Positions 1 through 10,907 of a DNA stretch of 64,000 nt are shown one piece after another. This DNA is from Dickeya dianthicola NCPPB 453 (GTDB taxonomy: Bacteria; Pseudomonadota; Gammaproteobacteria; Enterobacterales; Enterobacteriaceae). The notes beneath the pieces are model-generated. The model searched no databases. It saw only the letters and a list, made by a program, of their open reading frames with translations, and was not told where the DNA came from. The translations under genes were made by a program, and so were the position numbers. The DNA is taken from contig NZ_CM001841.1 in assembly GCF_000365305.1 (NCBI RefSeq), positions 666,284-730,283 of the forward strand. The letters run 5' to 3'. Position 1 is the first letter of the stretch; every line of letters begins with the position of its first letter.

Positions 1-641
1 ACCTGCTGATGCAGGCGCTGGACGATTTCCGCGGCGATACCAAGCAGGTGCCGTCAATGTACTCCGCGCTGAAATATCAGGGCCGCCCGCTGTACGAATA
101 TGCGCGTCAGGGGTTGGTCGTACCGCGTGAAGCGCGTGATATCACGGTGTATGAGTTACAGTTTATCCGTTGGGAAGGGGATGAGCTGGAACTGGAAATC
201 CATTGTTCCAAGGGAACTTACATCCGCACCATTATTGATGATCTGGGCGAGAAGCTGGGGTGTGGCGCTCATGTGATTTATCTGCGCCGGTTGCAGGTGG
301 CGACTTATCCTACCGAGCGGATGGTGACTCTGGAACAGTTGCAGGCGTTGCGTGAGCAGGCGGAAGCGCAGGAACAGCCGATCGGCGAATTGCTGGATGT
401 GCTGTTGCTGCCGATGGATACTGCCGTGCAGGCGTTTGCGGAAGTTAATCTGTCGCCGGTGGTGGCGGGTTATCTCAAGCTAGGACAGGCGGTGCGTGCT
501 GCTGCTACGCCGGCCGACGGTATGGTGCGCATCACCGAGGGTGATGAACGCCGGTTTATCGGTATGGGGGAAATTGATGACGAAGGTCGGGTCGCGCCGC
601 GTCGTCTGGTAGTGGAAAACCCTGTGCCGGCGGATGCCTGA
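1..641 (+). CDS. truB: tRNA pseudouridine(55) synthase TruB, C-terminal part (5' end outside window)
   Basis: TruB isomerises U55 to pseudouridine in the T-loop of elongator tRNAs in the cytoplasm. The window opens inside the gene (reading frame begins at base 3) and shows about the last 212 residues of a protein usually near 314. Visible family signatures are [20 protein letters not shown] near the start, then the [17 protein letters not shown] block, and a C-terminal PUA-like segment ending in [10 protein letters not shown]. It precedes rpsO and pnp in the classic enterobacterial order. The catalytic aspartate lies upstream of the visible part. Confidence 0.96.
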   Translation, partial: LLMQALDDFRGDTKQVPSMYSALKYQGRPLYEYARQGLVVPREARDITVYELQFIRWEGDELELEIHCSKGTYIRTIIDDLGEKLGCGAHVIYLRRLQVATYPTERMVTLEQLQALREQAEAQEQPIGELLDVLLLPMDTAVQAFAEVNLSPVVAGYLKLGQAVRAAATPADGMVRITEGDERRFIGMGEIDDEGRVAPRRLVVENPVPADA

Positions 642-693
642 GCGCCTTGCGATTACATGGCGCTGAGAGTAAAATGGCGCGGCTTAAATCTTG

Positions 694-1019
<326 letters not shown>

Positions 1020-1036
1020 TTCGACGAGTTTCAGGA

Positions 1037-1066
1037 GAAAGGGGCCTCTTTGGGCCCCTTTCTTCT
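1037..1066 (+). terminator. rpsO intrinsic terminator
   Basis: Perfect 10-bp stem GAAAGGGGCC (1037-1046) / GGCCCCTTTC (1053-1062) with a 6-nt loop followed by a T-rich stretch. Located 17 nt after the rpsO stop codon. Confidence 0.85.
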
Positions 1067-1133
1067 AGGAAGTGCCAGCAAAACAGAGTAATGTATTGCT
1101 GTTGTAAGTATGATCCGTTATTACAGCGATTCG

Positions 1134-1189
1134 CGCGGCTAATGAGAGGTTTTATCTGTGGCGTCAGATGAAGCCTCTCATTAGTCGCG
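1134..1189 (+). promoter_or_regulatory. pnp leader long stem-loop, probable RNase III site
   Basis: A 25-bp stem (1134-1158 paired with 1165-1189, with G-U wobbles only and a 6-nt loop) lies in the pnp leader. In E. coli an equivalent stem is cut by RNase III, after which PNPase degrades the small fragment and represses its own mRNA. The stem is directly visible; the RNase III role is inferred from E. coli. An ATG inside the right arm (1168) opens the pnp frame but is not the translation start. Confidence 0.75.
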
Positions 1190-1269
1190 AGGATGTAATG
1201 AGCGGATCGGGTATTAACTGGTGCGTCATATCAGGGATATGGTGCGCGCTTCTGGTAAAGGATAGTATT

Positions 1270-3390
1270 TTGCTTAATCCGATCGTTCGTAAATTCCAGT
1301 ACGGTCAGCATACCGTGACACTGGAAACCGGCATGATGGCTCGTCAGGCTACTGCTGCTGTGATGGCTAGCATTGATGATACTGCGGTATTTGTGACCGT
1401 AGTGGGTGCCAAACACGCCAAGCCGGGTCAGGGCTTTTTCCCGCTGACCGTTAACTATCAGGAGCGTACCTACGCTGCTGGCCGTATCCCAGGCGGTTTT
1501 TTTCGTCGTGAAGGCCGTCCGAGCGAAGGTGAAACGCTGATCTCCCGTCTGATCGACCGTCCGATTCGTCCGCTGTTCCCAGATGGTTTTGTTAATGAAG
1601 TGCAGGTTATCGCCACTGTGGTTTCCGTTAATCCGCAGGTTAGCCCGGATATCGTTGCCATGATCGGTGCTTCTGCTGCGCTGAGTCTGTCCGGCATTCC
1701 GTTCAACGGCCCGATTGGCGTGGCTCGCGTTGGTTACATCAACGACCAGTATGTGCTGAACCCGACTACCGAAGAGCTGAAAACCAGCCGTCTGGATCTG
1801 GTCGTCGCCGGTACGGAAGGCGCGGTGCTGATGGTGGAATCCGAAGCGGACCTGCTGAGCGAAGACCAGATGCTGGGCGCGGTAGTGTTCGGTCACGACC
1901 AGCAGCAGATTGTTATCGAAAACATCAAGTCGCTGACGGCGGAAGCCGGCAAGCCGAAATGGAACTGGCAGGCGCCGGAAGTTAATGTCGAACTGCATAA
2001 CCGTGTGCAGGCGCTGTCTGAAGCCCGTCTGGGCGATGCCTACCGCATCACTGAAAAACAGGAGCGCTACGCTCAGGTTGATGCCATCAAATCCGACGTG
2101 GTTGCGGCTCTGCTGGCGGAAGATGACACGCTGGACGAGAGCGAACTGCGCGATATTCTCGGCAGCATCGAGAAAAACGTGGTGCGTAGCCGTGTATTGA
2201 ACGGCGAGCCGCGTATCGACGGCCGTGAAAAAGATATGATCCGTGGTCTGGACGTTCGTACCGGCGTACTGCCGCGTACTCACGGTTCCGCACTGTTCAC
2301 CCGTGGCGAGACTCAGGCGCTGGTTACCGCGACGCTGGGTACTGAACGTGATGCGCAGATTATTGATGAACTGACCGGCGACCGTACCGATCGTTTCCTG
2401 CTGCACTACAACTTCCCTCCGTACTCCGTGGGTGAAACGGGTATGGTCGGGTCGCCGAAGCGCCGCGAAATCGGTCATGGCCGTCTGGCTAAACGTGGCG
2501 TGTTGGCTGTGATGCCGAAACCGGAAGCCTTCCCGTACACTGTGCGTGTGGTATCCGAAATCACTGAGTCCAATGGTTCTTCTTCTATGGCGTCCGTGTG
2601 CGGTGCGTCGCTGGCGCTGATGGATGCCGGCGTGCCGATCAAAGCTGCCGTTGCCGGTATCGCAATGGGCCTGGTAAAAGAAGGCGATAATTATGTTGTT
2701 CTGTCGGACATCCTGGGTGACGAAGACCACCTGGGCGACATGGATTTCAAAGTGGCCGGTAGCCGTGAAGGCGTGACCGCGTTGCAGATGGACATCAAAA
2801 TCGAAGGCATTACCCGCGAAATCATGCAGGTAGCGCTGAATCAGGCCAAGGGTGCGCGTCTGCACATTCTGGGCGTGATGGAACAAGCGATTAGTACGCC
2901 GCGTGGCGATATTTCCGAATTCGCGCCGCGTATTCACACCATCAAGATCAGCACCGACAAGATCAAAGATGTGATTGGTAAAGGTGGTTCGGTGATCCGT
3001 GCGCTGACCGAAGAAACTGGCACCACCATCGAGATTGAAGACGACGGTACGGTGAAAATTGCATCGACCGACGGCGAAAAAGCGAAACATGCCATTCGTC
3101 GTATCGAAGAGATCACGGCTGAGATCGAAGTGGGCCGTATCTATCAGGGTAAAGTGACCCGCATCGTTGACTTTGGCGCTTTTGTGGCCATCGGCGGCGG
3201 TAAAGAAGGTCTGGTTCATATTTCTCAGATCGCCGACAAGCGTGTTGAGAAAGTGACCGATTATCTGCAGATGGGCCAGGAAGTACCGGTCAAGGTACTG
3301 GAAGTGGACCGTCAGGGTCGTGTCCGTTTGAGCATAAAAGAAGCAACTGCTCAATCTCAGGAAACTGTTCCGGTTTCCGAGGAAGAATAA
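1270..3390 (+). CDS. pnp: polyribonucleotide nucleotidyltransferase (PNPase)
   Basis: 3'-5' phosphorolytic exoribonuclease and part of the RNA degradosome. Two RNase PH-like domains (first about residues 1-220, second about 310-550, with [17 protein letters not shown] and [17 protein letters not shown]), then a KH domain ([20 protein letters not shown]) and an S1 domain ([20 protein letters not shown]). I chose the TTG at 1270, which gives 706 aa and the native-looking N-terminus [17 protein letters not shown] at 1258-1262 is well spaced, and E. coli pnp also starts with TTG. The longer frame from the ATG at 1168 begins inside the leader hairpin and adds 34 unrelated residues. Confidence 0.97.
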   Translation: MLNPIVRKFQYGQHTVTLETGMMARQATAAVMASIDDTAVFVTVVGAKHAKPGQGFFPLTVNYQERTYAAGRIPGGFFRREGRPSEGETLISRLIDRPIRPLFPDGFVNEVQVIATVVSVNPQVSPDIVAMIGASAALSLSGIPFNGPIGVARVGYINDQYVLNPTTEELKTSRLDLVVAGTEGAVLMVESEADLLSEDQMLGAVVFGHDQQQIVIENIKSLTAEAGKPKWNWQAPEVNVELHNRVQALSEARLGDAYRITEKQERYAQVDAIKSDVVAALLAEDDTLDESELRDILGSIEKNVVRSRVLNGEPRIDGREKDMIRGLDVRTGVLPRTHGSALFTRGETQALVTATLGTERDAQIIDELTGDRTDRFLLHYNFPPYSVGETGMVGSPKRREIGHGRLAKRGVLAVMPKPEAFPYTVRVVSEITESNGSSSMASVCGASLALMDAGVPIKAAVAGIAMGLVKEGDNYVVLSDILGDEDHLGDMDFKVAGSREGVTALQMDIKIEGITREIMQVALNQAKGARLHILGVMEQAISTPRGDISEFAPRIHTIKISTDKIKDVIGKGGSVIRALTEETGTTIEIEDDGTVKIASTDGEKAKHAIRRIEEITAEIEVGRIYQGKVTRIVDFGAFVAIGGGKEGLVHISQIADKRVEKVTDYLQMGQEVPVKVLEVDRQGRVRLSIKEATAQSQETVPVSEEE

Positions 3391-3407
3391 TAGCGGATAA
3401 TCGATTG

Positions 3408-3435
3408 GCAGCTCCTTACGGTGTGAAGGAGCTGC
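3408..3435 (+). terminator. stem-loop after pnp
   Basis: Perfect 10-bp stem GCAGCTCCTT (3408-3417) / AAGGAGCTGC (3426-3435), 8-nt loop, 17 nt after the pnp stop. It lacks a good T-run, so it may stabilise the mRNA 3' end or terminate weakly rather than act as a strong intrinsic terminator. Confidence 0.45.
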
Positions 3436-3517
3436 GTGTATTATAGGGAACGGATATCCTTATGCTGAGCAGTCGGGGACAGGATGTTCATCCAATGTTT
3501 GTCTTCGGGAGTGGGAA

Positions 3518-4402
3518 ATGAAGCCTTTCTTGCGCTGGTGTTATGTTGCGACAGCAATTATGCTGGCAGGATGCAGCAACACGGATTGGCGCAAAGATGC
3601 ATTGCTGGCGGTACCGTTGCAGCCGACGTTGCAACAGGAAGTCATTCTGGCGCGCATGGAACAAATCCTGGCGAGCCGGGCAATTACACCCGATGAGCGA
3701 GCACAGCTGTTATATGAGCGCGGAGTGCTGTATGATAGCCTCGGGTTACGGGCGTTGGCGCGAAATGATTTTTCACAAGCGCTCTCTATCCGTCCCGATA
3801 TGCCGGAAGTTTTTAACTATCTCGGTATTTACTTGACGCAGGCAGGCAATTTTGATGCTGCCTATGAAGCGTTTGATTCTGTATTAGAGCTTGATCCAAC
3901 TTACAATTATGCGCGTTTGAATCGGGGCATCGCTTTGTACTACGGCGGTCGCTACCTGTTGGCGCAGGATGATCTGCTAGCGTTTTATCGCGACGATCCT
4001 AATGATCCTTTCCGTTCCCTGTGGCTTTATCTGGTGGAGAGAGAAATCAATCCCGAGAAGGCCAAATCAGCGTTGAAAGAACGCTACGAAGGGGCAAAGA
4101 AAGGTGTGTGGGGATGGACGATTGTCGAATTCTACCTGGGCGACATCAACGAAAAAACGTTGATGCAGCGTATACAGGAAGAAGCTAAGGATAACACTTC
4201 GCTCGCCGAGCATCTCAGTGAAACTGACTTCTATTTAGGTAAGCACTACCTAAGTCTGGGGGACAAGAACACCGCTGAGGCGTTGTTCAAGCTGACGGTT
4301 GCTAACAATGTTCACAATTTTGTTGAGCACCGCTATGCGTTGTTGGAATTGGCGCAGTTAGGCCAAGAGCAAGACGACCTATCAGGATCGGACCAGCAAT
4401 AG
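3518..4402 (+). CDS. nlpI: outer-membrane lipoprotein NlpI (TPR adaptor)
   Basis: Lipoprotein with tetratricopeptide repeats that acts as an adaptor for the periplasmic protease Prc and for peptidoglycan hydrolases, helping to control MepS. A signal peptide with lipobox LAGC is visible at residues 17-20 (Cys20 lipidated). TPR-like helices run from about residue 60 to 140 ([40 protein letters not shown]) and again near the C-terminus. The 294-aa length equals the family norm. A GGGAG sequence (about 3509-3513) precedes the ATG. It sits between pnp and deaD as in E. coli. Confidence 0.96.
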   Translation: MKPFLRWCYVATAIMLAGCSNTDWRKDALLAVPLQPTLQQEVILARMEQILASRAITPDERAQLLYERGVLYDSLGLRALARNDFSQALSIRPDMPEVFNYLGIYLTQAGNFDAAYEAFDSVLELDPTYNYARLNRGIALYYGGRYLLAQDDLLAFYRDDPNDPFRSLWLYLVEREINPEKAKSALKERYEGAKKGVWGWTIVEFYLGDINEKTLMQRIQEEAKDNTSLAEHLSETDFYLGKHYLSLGDKNTAEALFKLTVANNVHNFVEHRYALLELAQLGQEQDDLSGSDQQ

Positions 4403-4444
4403 CTGACGAACACCTTTAAGCCTGAAATCATGATGATTTCTTCA

Positions 4445-4470
4445 TCGCTTTAATAAGCGAGGCTTTTTTG
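4445..4470 (+). terminator. nlpI intrinsic terminator
   Basis: Stem TCGCTT (4445-4450) / AAGCGA (4455-4460), loop TAAT, followed by GGC and a run of six T. It lies in the long nlpI-deaD gap. Confidence 0.65.
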
Positions 4471-4582
4471 TTCGCTTTTTAATCCAATTTGAGCCGGTTC
4501 ACACTTTTCAATGAAAATGATTGAGTATTTTCTCGACAAGTTATGTAGACTGGCCGCCATTTTGAAGTGAGGCAAAGTTTAC

Positions 4583-6469
4583 ATGGCAGAGTTTGAAACC
4601 TCTTTTGCTAGTTTGGGGCTGTCCGCTCCGATTCTGAGTGCATTGTCTGAGCTGGGGTACGAAAAGCCGTCCCCGATTCAGGCGGAATGTATTCCCCATC
4701 TGCTCAACGGGCGCGACGTACTGGGTATGGCGCAGACCGGGAGCGGTAAAACCGCGGCATTTTCGCTGCCGCTGCTGAACAATATCAAGGCTGAACTGAA
4801 AGCGCCGCAATTGTTGGTGCTGGCACCGACCCGTGAGTTGGCGGTGCAGGTTGCAGAAGCCTGTAACGAGTTTTCCAAACATATGCAGGGCGTCAACGTG
4901 GTGGCGCTGTATGGCGGCCAGCGTTATGACGTACAACTGCGCGCGCTGCGCCAGGGGCCGCAAATCGTGGTCGGGACCCCAGGACGCCTGCTGGACCACC
5001 TGAAACGCGGTACGCTGGATCTGTCCAATCTGAGCGGTCTGGTGCTGGACGAAGCTGACGAAATGCTGCGCATGGGCTTCATCGAAGATGTGGAAAACAT
5101 CATGGCGCAGATCCCGGCTGAACATCAGACGGCGCTGTTCTCTGCCACCATGCCGGAAGCGATTCGTCGTATCACCCGTCGTTTCATGAAAGATCCGCAG
5201 GAAGTCCGCATTCAGTCCAGCGTGACGACTCGTCCGGATATCAGCCAGAGCTACTGGACGGTATACGGCATGCGTAAGAATGAAGCGTTGATCCGTTTCC
5301 TGGAAGCCGAAGATTTTGATGCTGCGATCATTTTCGTGCGCACCAAGAACGCCACGCTGGAAGTGGCCGAAGCGTTGGAGCGCAGCGGTTACAACAGCGC
5401 CGCGCTGAACGGCGACATGAATCAGGCGCTGCGTGAACAAACGCTGGAGCGTCTGAAAGACGGTCGTCTGGATATCCTGATCGCGACCGACGTTGCCGCG
5501 CGTGGCCTGGATGTTGAACGTATCAGCCTGGTGGTGAACTACGACATTCCGATGGATTCCGAATCCTACGTACACCGTATTGGTCGTACCGGCCGTGCTG
5601 GTCGTGCCGGACGCGCGTTGCTGTTCGTGGAAAACCGCGAGCGTCGCCTGCTGCGCAATATCGAGCGCACCATGAAGCTGACGATTCCGGAAGTGGATCT
5701 GCCGAACGCTGAACTGCTTGGACAGCGCCGTCTGGCGCAGTTTGCCGCCAAAGTACAGCAACAGCTGGAAAGCAGCGATCTGGATATGTACCGCGCGCTG
5801 CTCGGCAAGCTGCGGCCGCAGGAAGAGCTGGACATCGAAACGCTGGCCGCCGCGCTGCTGAAGATGGCACAGGGCGAGCGTCCGCTGGTTCTACCGCCGG
5901 AGTCGGCGGCTGAGCGTCGTCCGCGTCGTGAATTCCGCGAACGCGACGAGCGCTTCGAACGTCGTGGCGACCGAAATGAACGTGCTCCGCGCAGCAGCGA
6001 TGAGCGTCCGGCTCGTCGTGAGCGTCGTGACGTTGGCGAAATGGATCTGTATCGGATCGAAGTGGGTCGTGACGATGGCGTGGAAGTGCGTCATATCGTG
6101 GGCGCGATTGCTAACGAAGGCGACATCAGCAGCCGTTACATCGGCAACATCAAGCTGTTTGCCTCACATTCCACCATTGAGCTGCCGAAAGGCATGCCGG
6201 GCGATCTGCTGTCACACTTCACCCGCACGCGTATTCTGAACAAACCGATGAATATGCAACTGATGGGTGACGCGCAACCGCATGAACGCCGTGAGCGTCG
6301 TGAAGGTGGTGAGCGTGGCGAACGCAGTGGTGCCCGTGGGTTCGGCGAACGTGCCGGTACCGGTAGTGGCCGCGGCCGCCCGTTCAATGGTGAACGTCGT
6401 GAAGGCGGCGAGCGTCGTGGCAGCCGTGACGGTCAGCGTGCGCCGCGCCGTGTCAGTAATAATGCCTGA
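4583..6469 (+). CDS. deaD: ATP-dependent RNA helicase DeaD (CsdA), cold-shock DEAD-box protein
   Basis: RNA helicase for 50S ribosome assembly and mRNA decay at low temperature. Helicase motifs appear in order: Q motif ([17 protein letters not shown]), Walker [18 protein letters not shown], the DEAD box [37 protein letters not shown] DbpA-type RNA-binding domain follows (about residues 480-555, [20 protein letters not shown]), then an Arg/Gly-rich tail (about 565-628). The 628-aa length is normal. The 180-base gap to nlpI fits the long leader that cold-shock genes carry; no specific cold box was identified. Confidence 0.96.
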   Translation: MAEFETSFASLGLSAPILSALSELGYEKPSPIQAECIPHLLNGRDVLGMAQTGSGKTAAFSLPLLNNIKAELKAPQLLVLAPTRELAVQVAEACNEFSKHMQGVNVVALYGGQRYDVQLRALRQGPQIVVGTPGRLLDHLKRGTLDLSNLSGLVLDEADEMLRMGFIEDVENIMAQIPAEHQTALFSATMPEAIRRITRRFMKDPQEVRIQSSVTTRPDISQSYWTVYGMRKNEALIRFLEAEDFDAAIIFVRTKNATLEVAEALERSGYNSAALNGDMNQALREQTLERLKDGRLDILIATDVAARGLDVERISLVVNYDIPMDSESYVHRIGRTGRAGRAGRALLFVENRERRLLRNIERTMKLTIPEVDLPNAELLGQRRLAQFAAKVQQQLESSDLDMYRALLGKLRPQEELDIETLAAALLKMAQGERPLVLPPESAAERRPRREFRERDERFERRGDRNERAPRSSDERPARRERRDVGEMDLYRIEVGRDDGVEVRHIVGAIANEGDISSRYIGNIKLFASHSTIELPKGMPGDLLSHFTRTRILNKPMNMQLMGDAQPHERRERREGGERGERSGARGFGERAGTGSGRGRPFNGERREGGERRGSRDGQRAPRRVSNNA

Positions 6470-6490
6470 TAACGTCTGACGTTGATGTGA

Positions 6491-6517
6491 AAAACCAGCC
6501 TTCGGGCTGGTTTTTTT
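6491..6517 (+). terminator. deaD intrinsic terminator
   Basis: 10-bp stem AAAACCAGCC / GGCTGGTTTT (6491-6500, 6505-6514) closed by a TTCG tetraloop and followed by seven T. The A-rich left flank may also let it serve the convergent yhbW. Confidence 0.9.
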
Positions 6518-6534
6518 ATGCCATCGTTTCTACG

Positions 6535-7554
6535 TTACTGAATACGCGCTTCCCGCACGATTTCCGGTTGCAGTTGCGCCACCAGTTCGAACGAACGCAG
6601 CCGCGCCTGATGGTCGAATATCTGTCCGTTGATCATCAGCTCATCCGCCTGGGTTTCCCGCAACAGGGTTTGCAGGCCATGACGCACGTTGGCCGCATCG
6701 CCCACCACTGCCAGCCGTAAGGTCTGTTCTACTGCAAACTGTTCCGCGGCGGACCAGTACGTCTCCATCGATTCCACCGGCGCCGGCAGCGGCCCCGGCG
6801 TGCCGCGTCGAAGGTTGATAAACTGCTGCTGCAACGAGGTGAGCAGAAAACGGGCGTCCCGATCGCTGTCGGCGGCGACCACGTTGACGCACACCATCGT
6901 ATACGGTTTCTCAAGCTGGGCGGATGGCTGGAAATTGTCGCGATAAAGCTGCAATGCCTGCAACAACATATCCGGCGCGAAATGGGCGGCGAAGGCAAAC
7001 GGCAGCCCCATCGAGGCAGCCAACTGGGCGCTGTACAGGCTGGAGCCCAGCAGCCAGATCGGAACGTTCAGCCCCTGTCCCGGCACTGCCTGCACGGCTT
7101 GTCCTGGCTGAGCTGGGGCGAAGTAGCGTTGAAGTTCCTGCACGTCATGGGGAAAGTCGTCAATATCGGCATTCAGATGGCGGCGTAACGCCTGCATGGT
7201 GTGCGGGTCGGTGCCGGGTGCGCGTCCCAGGCCCAGCTCGATACGGCCGGGATAGAGCGATTCTAGCGTGCCGAACTGTTCGGCAATCACCAGCGGAGCA
7301 TGGTTTGGCAGCATCACGCCGCCGGAGCCGAGTTTGATGCGCTGCGTACCGCCGGCAATGTAACCGATCAGCACCGACGTGGCCGCGCTGGCGATACCGG
7401 TCATATTGTGATGTTCCGCTAGCCAGTAGCGTCGATACCCCCATTTTTCCGCGTGCTGCGCCAGATCCAGAGAATGGTGGAACGCATCGCGAGCCGTGTT
7501 GCCTTGTGGGATAGGGGCCAGATCGAGCAGCGAGAAAGGAACGGTAGCGGTCAT
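6535..7554 (-). CDS. yhbW: luciferase-like flavin-dependent monooxygenase family protein YhbW
   Basis: Member of the bacterial-luciferase-like (LLM) flavin oxidoreductase superfamily; the physiological substrate is not known to me. The family blocks [39 protein letters not shown] and [17 protein letters not shown] cover the TIM-barrel N-terminal half, with [17 protein letters not shown] near the C-terminus. 339 aa against about 335 in E. coli. It is convergent with deaD and lies downstream of ubiU-ubiV on the same strand, as in E. coli, so it may be cotranscribed with them. Confidence 0.93.
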   Translation of the reverse strand: MTATVPFSLLDLAPIPQGNTARDAFHHSLDLAQHAEKWGYRRYWLAEHHNMTGIASAATSVLIGYIAGGTQRIKLGSGGVMLPNHAPLVIAEQFGTLESLYPGRIELGLGRAPGTDPHTMQALRRHLNADIDDFPHDVQELQRYFAPAQPGQAVQAVPGQGLNVPIWLLGSSLYSAQLAASMGLPFAFAAHFAPDMLLQALQLYRDNFQPSAQLEKPYTMVCVNVVAADSDRDARFLLTSLQQQFINLRRGTPGPLPAPVESMETYWSAAEQFAVEQTLRLAVVGDAANVRHGLQTLLRETQADELMINGQIFDHQARLRSFELVAQLQPEIVREARIQ

Positions 7555-7671
7555 AAGCGTGACTCATCGGGTTGAGGGGCTGACGGCGTCAGCCCGAATA
7601 AACACGCATGAAATGTTACGCTATCTTAACAATAGGCAACGGACGATGCGTGCGCATCGCCTCCAACTGGC

Positions 7672-8550
7672 TTAACCGACCAGCTCCAGCCCGGCCACTC
7701 GTCGCCAGTAACCGTTGCAATCCTGTTGATTTTCCAGCGTTAGCCGTTGTTCGCCATGCTGGTTGGCGCGGAAACGGTCGATCATCGTCAGCGTATCCAG
7801 CCCTTGCGGCGACAGGCGGACGATATCCACCAGCCCGTCCATTGAGGCCAGATCGTTGCCGAGGTTATAGCAGTAACCGCTCTGAGTCTGGATGCCGTTG
7901 AGCACAAAAACCTGCTGATTTTCCTGCGACCGCATCTGGCGTCCTTGCGGATAGTTGATGCAACAGGTTTCGCATTCGTCTTTGGGGCGGTTTTCCGAAC
8001 GGGCGGTAAAACAACGGGCGGAATACGCCAGCGGCAGATGACCATAGCTCAGCACTTCCACCTCAAACTGGCGGCGAAAACCGAGCTCGTCACACTGATT
8101 GAGCAGATGTTGCAGCCAGTCCCGCGACAGTTCCACCGGCATACACCAGCGCATCATGCCTTGCTTGTGCAGTAACCGCAGAGTATAGGCGTTATAGCAG
8201 TTGAGCGCATGACCGGCGATAAACGGCAGACCGCGTTCTGCCGCCATATTGACCGCGCCCAGATCGTTGGCTTCCAGCAGAAATTCGCCGTTTTCCACAT
8301 ACTTTTTCAGCTCGGTCAGCTCAGAAGGCGCCTGCAACAGCGACAGTGTGGAGAGAACCACCTGTTTGCCGCTGGCCGCGATCTCGTGCGCCAGGGTGAG
8401 CCAGTCGCCGACTTTCATGCCTCGGCGTTTGCTGCACACGGTTTCACCCAAATAGATAATATCGGCGCTGCTGGCGGCGGCAGCCTGATAAAACGTTTCA
8501 ATGTCGGCTTTGGGCCAATAGTAGAGCAGCGCGCCCAGTGAATATTTCAT
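7672..8550 (-). CDS. ubiV: UbiV, O2-independent ubiquinone hydroxylation protein (U32 family)
   Basis: Partner of UbiU in the O2-independent hydroxylation steps of ubiquinone synthesis under anaerobiosis; formerly yhbV, U32 peptidase-like fold. The [4Fe-4S] cysteines are in place: Cys39 (LGETVCSKRRG) and the cluster CFTARSENRPKDECETCC near residues 180-197, matching the spacing known for E. coli UbiV. 292 aa. It starts 18 nt after ubiU, so the two form an operon. Confidence 0.95.
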   Translation of the reverse strand: MKYSLGALLYYWPKADIETFYQAAAASSADIIYLGETVCSKRRGMKVGDWLTLAHEIAASGKQVVLSTLSLLQAPSELTELKKYVENGEFLLEANDLGAVNMAAERGLPFIAGHALNCYNAYTLRLLHKQGMMRWCMPVELSRDWLQHLLNQCDELGFRRQFEVEVLSYGHLPLAYSARCFTARSENRPKDECETCCINYPQGRQMRSQENQQVFVLNGIQTQSGYCYNLGNDLASMDGLVDIVRLSPQGLDTLTMIDRFRANQHGEQRLTLENQQDCNGYWRRVAGLELVG

Positions 8551-8568
8551 GTTGTCGATATCTCCTGA

Positions 8569-9567
8569 CTACTGCCACTGGCGATGATAAGCGCCCAGCG
8601 TGGTCTGCGCACCTTCGGCGACGGCGCCCAACGCCTCCATCCATTCGGCGGTGGGGGTAAAATGCGCCGGGTCGGCCTTGCAACGGTCGATCGCCTGTCG
8701 CCACACCTGGGTTACCTGGCTGACGTACGCCGGGCTGCGCTGGCGGCCTTCGATTTTCACCGACGCAATATTCGCCGCCATCAGTTCCGGCAGCAGTTCC
8801 AGCGTATTCAGGCTGGTGGGTTCCTCCAGCGCGTGATAACGCTGGCCGTCCACCAGATAACGGCCTTTGCACAAGGTCGGGTAGCCGGCGTTTTCATCGT
8901 CCTGATAACGGTCGATCAACACATCGTTTAGCCGCGATTCCATGCCGTTTTCCGTCTGCTGCCAGCGCACGAAACGTGCCGGCGAGCAGGCGCCTACGGT
9001 ATTGGGCGACTCGCCGGTCAGATAAGAAGACAGGTAACAGCGCCCTTCAGCCATGATGCACAAGCTGCCGAAGGCGAACACTTCCAGCGGCACCGGGCTG
9101 GTGCGCGACAGCTGTTTAACCTGATGAATGGAGAGCACGCGCGGCAGCACGACGCGGGCGACATCGAAGTGGCGTTGATAAAAGCGGATGGCTTCCTCGT
9201 TGGTGGCGGATGCCTGCACCGACACGTGCCGCTCTACCGTAGGATAACGCTCGGCGGCATACTCCAGCATCGCCAGATCCGCCAGAATCAGCGCATCGGC
9301 GCCGGCGGTCTGCACAGCGGTGTCCACTGCCCGCTGCCAGCGCTGATAGCCGTCCGGGTGGGCGAAGGTATTGATGGCGATATGCAGCTTACGGCGGTGG
9401 CGATGCACGTAATCGCTGGCATCCTGCAGTTTTTTATCGTTGAAATTGAGGCCGGCGAAGTGGCGGGCGTTGGTATCGTCTTTCAGCCCGATGTACACCG
9501 CGTCAGCGCCATAGTCGATGGCGGCTTTTAGTGCCGGCAGATTACCGGCGGGGCAAAGCAGTTCCAT
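8569..9567 (-). CDS. ubiU: UbiU, O2-independent ubiquinone hydroxylation protein (U32 family)
   Basis: Forms a heterodimer with UbiV; both carry an Fe-S cluster and replace the O2-dependent flavin hydroxylases of ubiquinone synthesis under anaerobiosis. N-terminus MELLCPAGNLPALKAAIDYG is the U32 signature. Candidate cluster cysteines are in FGSLCIMAEGRCYLSS, GACSPAR and TLCKGRYLVDG. 332 aa, as in E. coli (331). First gene of the minus-strand ubiUV(-yhbW) operon, divergent from ubiT. Confidence 0.95.
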   Translation of the reverse strand: MELLCPAGNLPALKAAIDYGADAVYIGLKDDTNARHFAGLNFNDKKLQDASDYVHRHRRKLHIAINTFAHPDGYQRWQRAVDTAVQTAGADALILADLAMLEYAAERYPTVERHVSVQASATNEEAIRFYQRHFDVARVVLPRVLSIHQVKQLSRTSPVPLEVFAFGSLCIMAEGRCYLSSYLTGESPNTVGACSPARFVRWQQTENGMESRLNDVLIDRYQDDENAGYPTLCKGRYLVDGQRYHALEEPTSLNTLELLPELMAANIASVKIEGRQRSPAYVSQVTQVWRQAIDRCKADPAHFTPTAEWMEALGAVAEGAQTTLGAYHRQWQ

Positions 9568-9885
9568 TCTTACGTCCTTTCATCACGGCCTGACGTGGCG
9601 GGCCGGTTTGCAATGAAAAGGAATCTTAGTGAACCCGGCTATCCGCAACTTTGATTTAAACCAGCATATCGGGGAATTGCTGGCGGTAGCGGTCGTGATT
9701 TGGCGCAGAACAAGCTAAATTTAATTTGTCATCTCCGTGTGACTTTTCCTGCGGGTGTCGCCAGACGACGTTAAAAAACGCTTCCGGCATTTTTATTGAT
9801 GTAGACCCTTGCTGCCCGTTTCCCGTTCTGTGGCAGAATAATGACCATATCGGTCAGGCAGCATTGCTTTATGAGGAGTACGCCA
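9568..9885. promoter_or_regulatory. ubiU / ubiT divergent control region with a possible FNR site
   Basis: 318-base divergent gap without a convincing gene. TTGATTTAAACCAG (9651-9664) matches the FNR consensus TTGAT-N4-ATCAA at 8 of 10 defined positions, with one intact half-site. ubiUV and ubiT are anaerobically induced through FNR in E. coli, which makes the site plausible, but promoter elements around it are not clear. Nothing else supported in this stretch. Confidence 0.3.
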
Positions 9886-10410
9886 GTGTTGGAAAAACTA
9901 CGGGCGCAGATTGTGCGTCAAGGGCCACGTTTACTGAGTAAACCGTTAACGTTAACGCCTTTCTTCCTGCAACGCCGGGTGCTGGAGCAACTGCTGGGAT
10001 GGCAGTTCCGCCAGGCATTGGAAGAAGGCGAACTGGATTTTCTTGACGGGCGTTGGTTGCGGATTGACGTCCGTGATATCGGTTTGCAGTGGTTTGTCAC
10101 GTTGCGGGATAACCGGCTGGAAATCAGTCATAACGAACTGGCGGATGTGAGTTTCAGCGCCGATGCCAACGATCTGATCCTGATCGCCGCCCGCCGTGAA
10201 GATCCGGATACGCTATTTTTCCAGCGCCGCCTGCGTATTGAAGGGGATACCGAACTGGGGCTGTACGTCAAGAACCTGATGGACGCCATCGAACTGGAAA
10301 GTATGCCCGCGCCGCTGCGCGTTGCGTTGCTGCAACTGGCCGGGTTCGTGGCTGCCGGTTTACAGGAGGGCGCGGAGCAGACCAGTCCGCACGCGCCAGT
10401 ATCATGCTGA
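9886..10410 (+). CDS. ubiT: UbiT, SCP2-domain accessory factor for anaerobic ubiquinone synthesis
   Basis: SCP2-like lipid-binding protein, the anaerobic counterpart of UbiJ, needed with UbiU and UbiV. I chose GTG at 9886 (MLEKLRAQIVRQGP), which has GAGGAG at 9873-9878 seven bases upstream and gives 174 aa, the E. coli length. An in-frame ATG at 9841 would add 15 residues with no ribosome binding site. Conserved stretches are VLEQLLGWQFRQALEEGEL, ADVSFSADANDLILIAARR and DTLFFQRRLRIEGDTELGLY. It is overlapped by yhbS (7 nt). Confidence 0.94.
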   Translation: MLEKLRAQIVRQGPRLLSKPLTLTPFFLQRRVLEQLLGWQFRQALEEGELDFLDGRWLRIDVRDIGLQWFVTLRDNRLEISHNELADVSFSADANDLILIAARREDPDTLFFQRRLRIEGDTELGLYVKNLMDAIELESMPAPLRVALLQLAGFVAAGLQEGAEQTSPHAPVSC

Positions 10411-10907
10411 TCCGTGTTGAAATTCCGGTTGATGCGCCGGGCATCGATGCCCTGCTGCGGCGCGCGTTTCCCACCAGCGCCGAGGCGGAGTTAGTGCATC
10501 AGTTGCGTGAAGACGGCCAGTTGACGCTGGGGATCGTCGCGACGGACGACGAAGGCGGCGTGATAGCTTACGCGGCATTCAGCCCGGTGACGCTGGGCGG
10601 TGAAGACCGGCAGTGGGTAGCGTTGGCTCCGATGGCGGTGGAAGAGAGCCAGAGACGGCAGGGTATCGGCGAGCAACTGGTGTATGAAGGGCTGGATGCG
10701 CTCAACGAGTTCGGCTATACCGCCGTGGTAGTGCTGGGCAATCGAGATTACTACGCGCGTTTCGGCTTTGTGCCGGCGGCGGAACAGCACCTGTATTGCC
10801 GCTGGTTGGGCTGCGAGGCGGACTTCCAGGTCTACCCGCTGGCGGACAACCATTTTGAGGGCGCCAGCGGTCTGGTGGAATACGCAGAGCCGTTCAATCG
10901 CTTCTGA
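10404..10907 (+). CDS. yhbS: GNAT-family acetyltransferase YhbS
   Basis: Predicted N-acetyltransferase; the natural substrate is not known to me. 167 aa, same as E. coli. The acetyl-CoA binding loop of the GNAT fold is visible as [18 protein letters not shown], with [15 protein letters not shown] as the following strand-turn region. The ATG overlaps the end of ubiT by 7 nt, indicating translational coupling. The 3' end overlaps the convergent yhbQ by 14 nt. Confidence 0.93.
   Translation: MLIRVEIPVDAPGIDALLRRAFPTSAEAELVHQLREDGQLTLGIVATDDEGGVIAYAAFSPVTLGGEDRQWVALAPMAVEESQRRQGIGEQLVYEGLDALNEFGYTAVVVLGNRDYYARFGFVPAAEQHLYCRWLGCEADFQVYPLADNHFEGASGLVEYAEPFNRF

Noticed and set aside
1231..3354. A 707-codon open frame on the strand opposite pnp
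   Set aside because: It is antisense to a clearly conserved gene, has no recognisable protein features, and long antisense frames follow from GC-rich codon usage.
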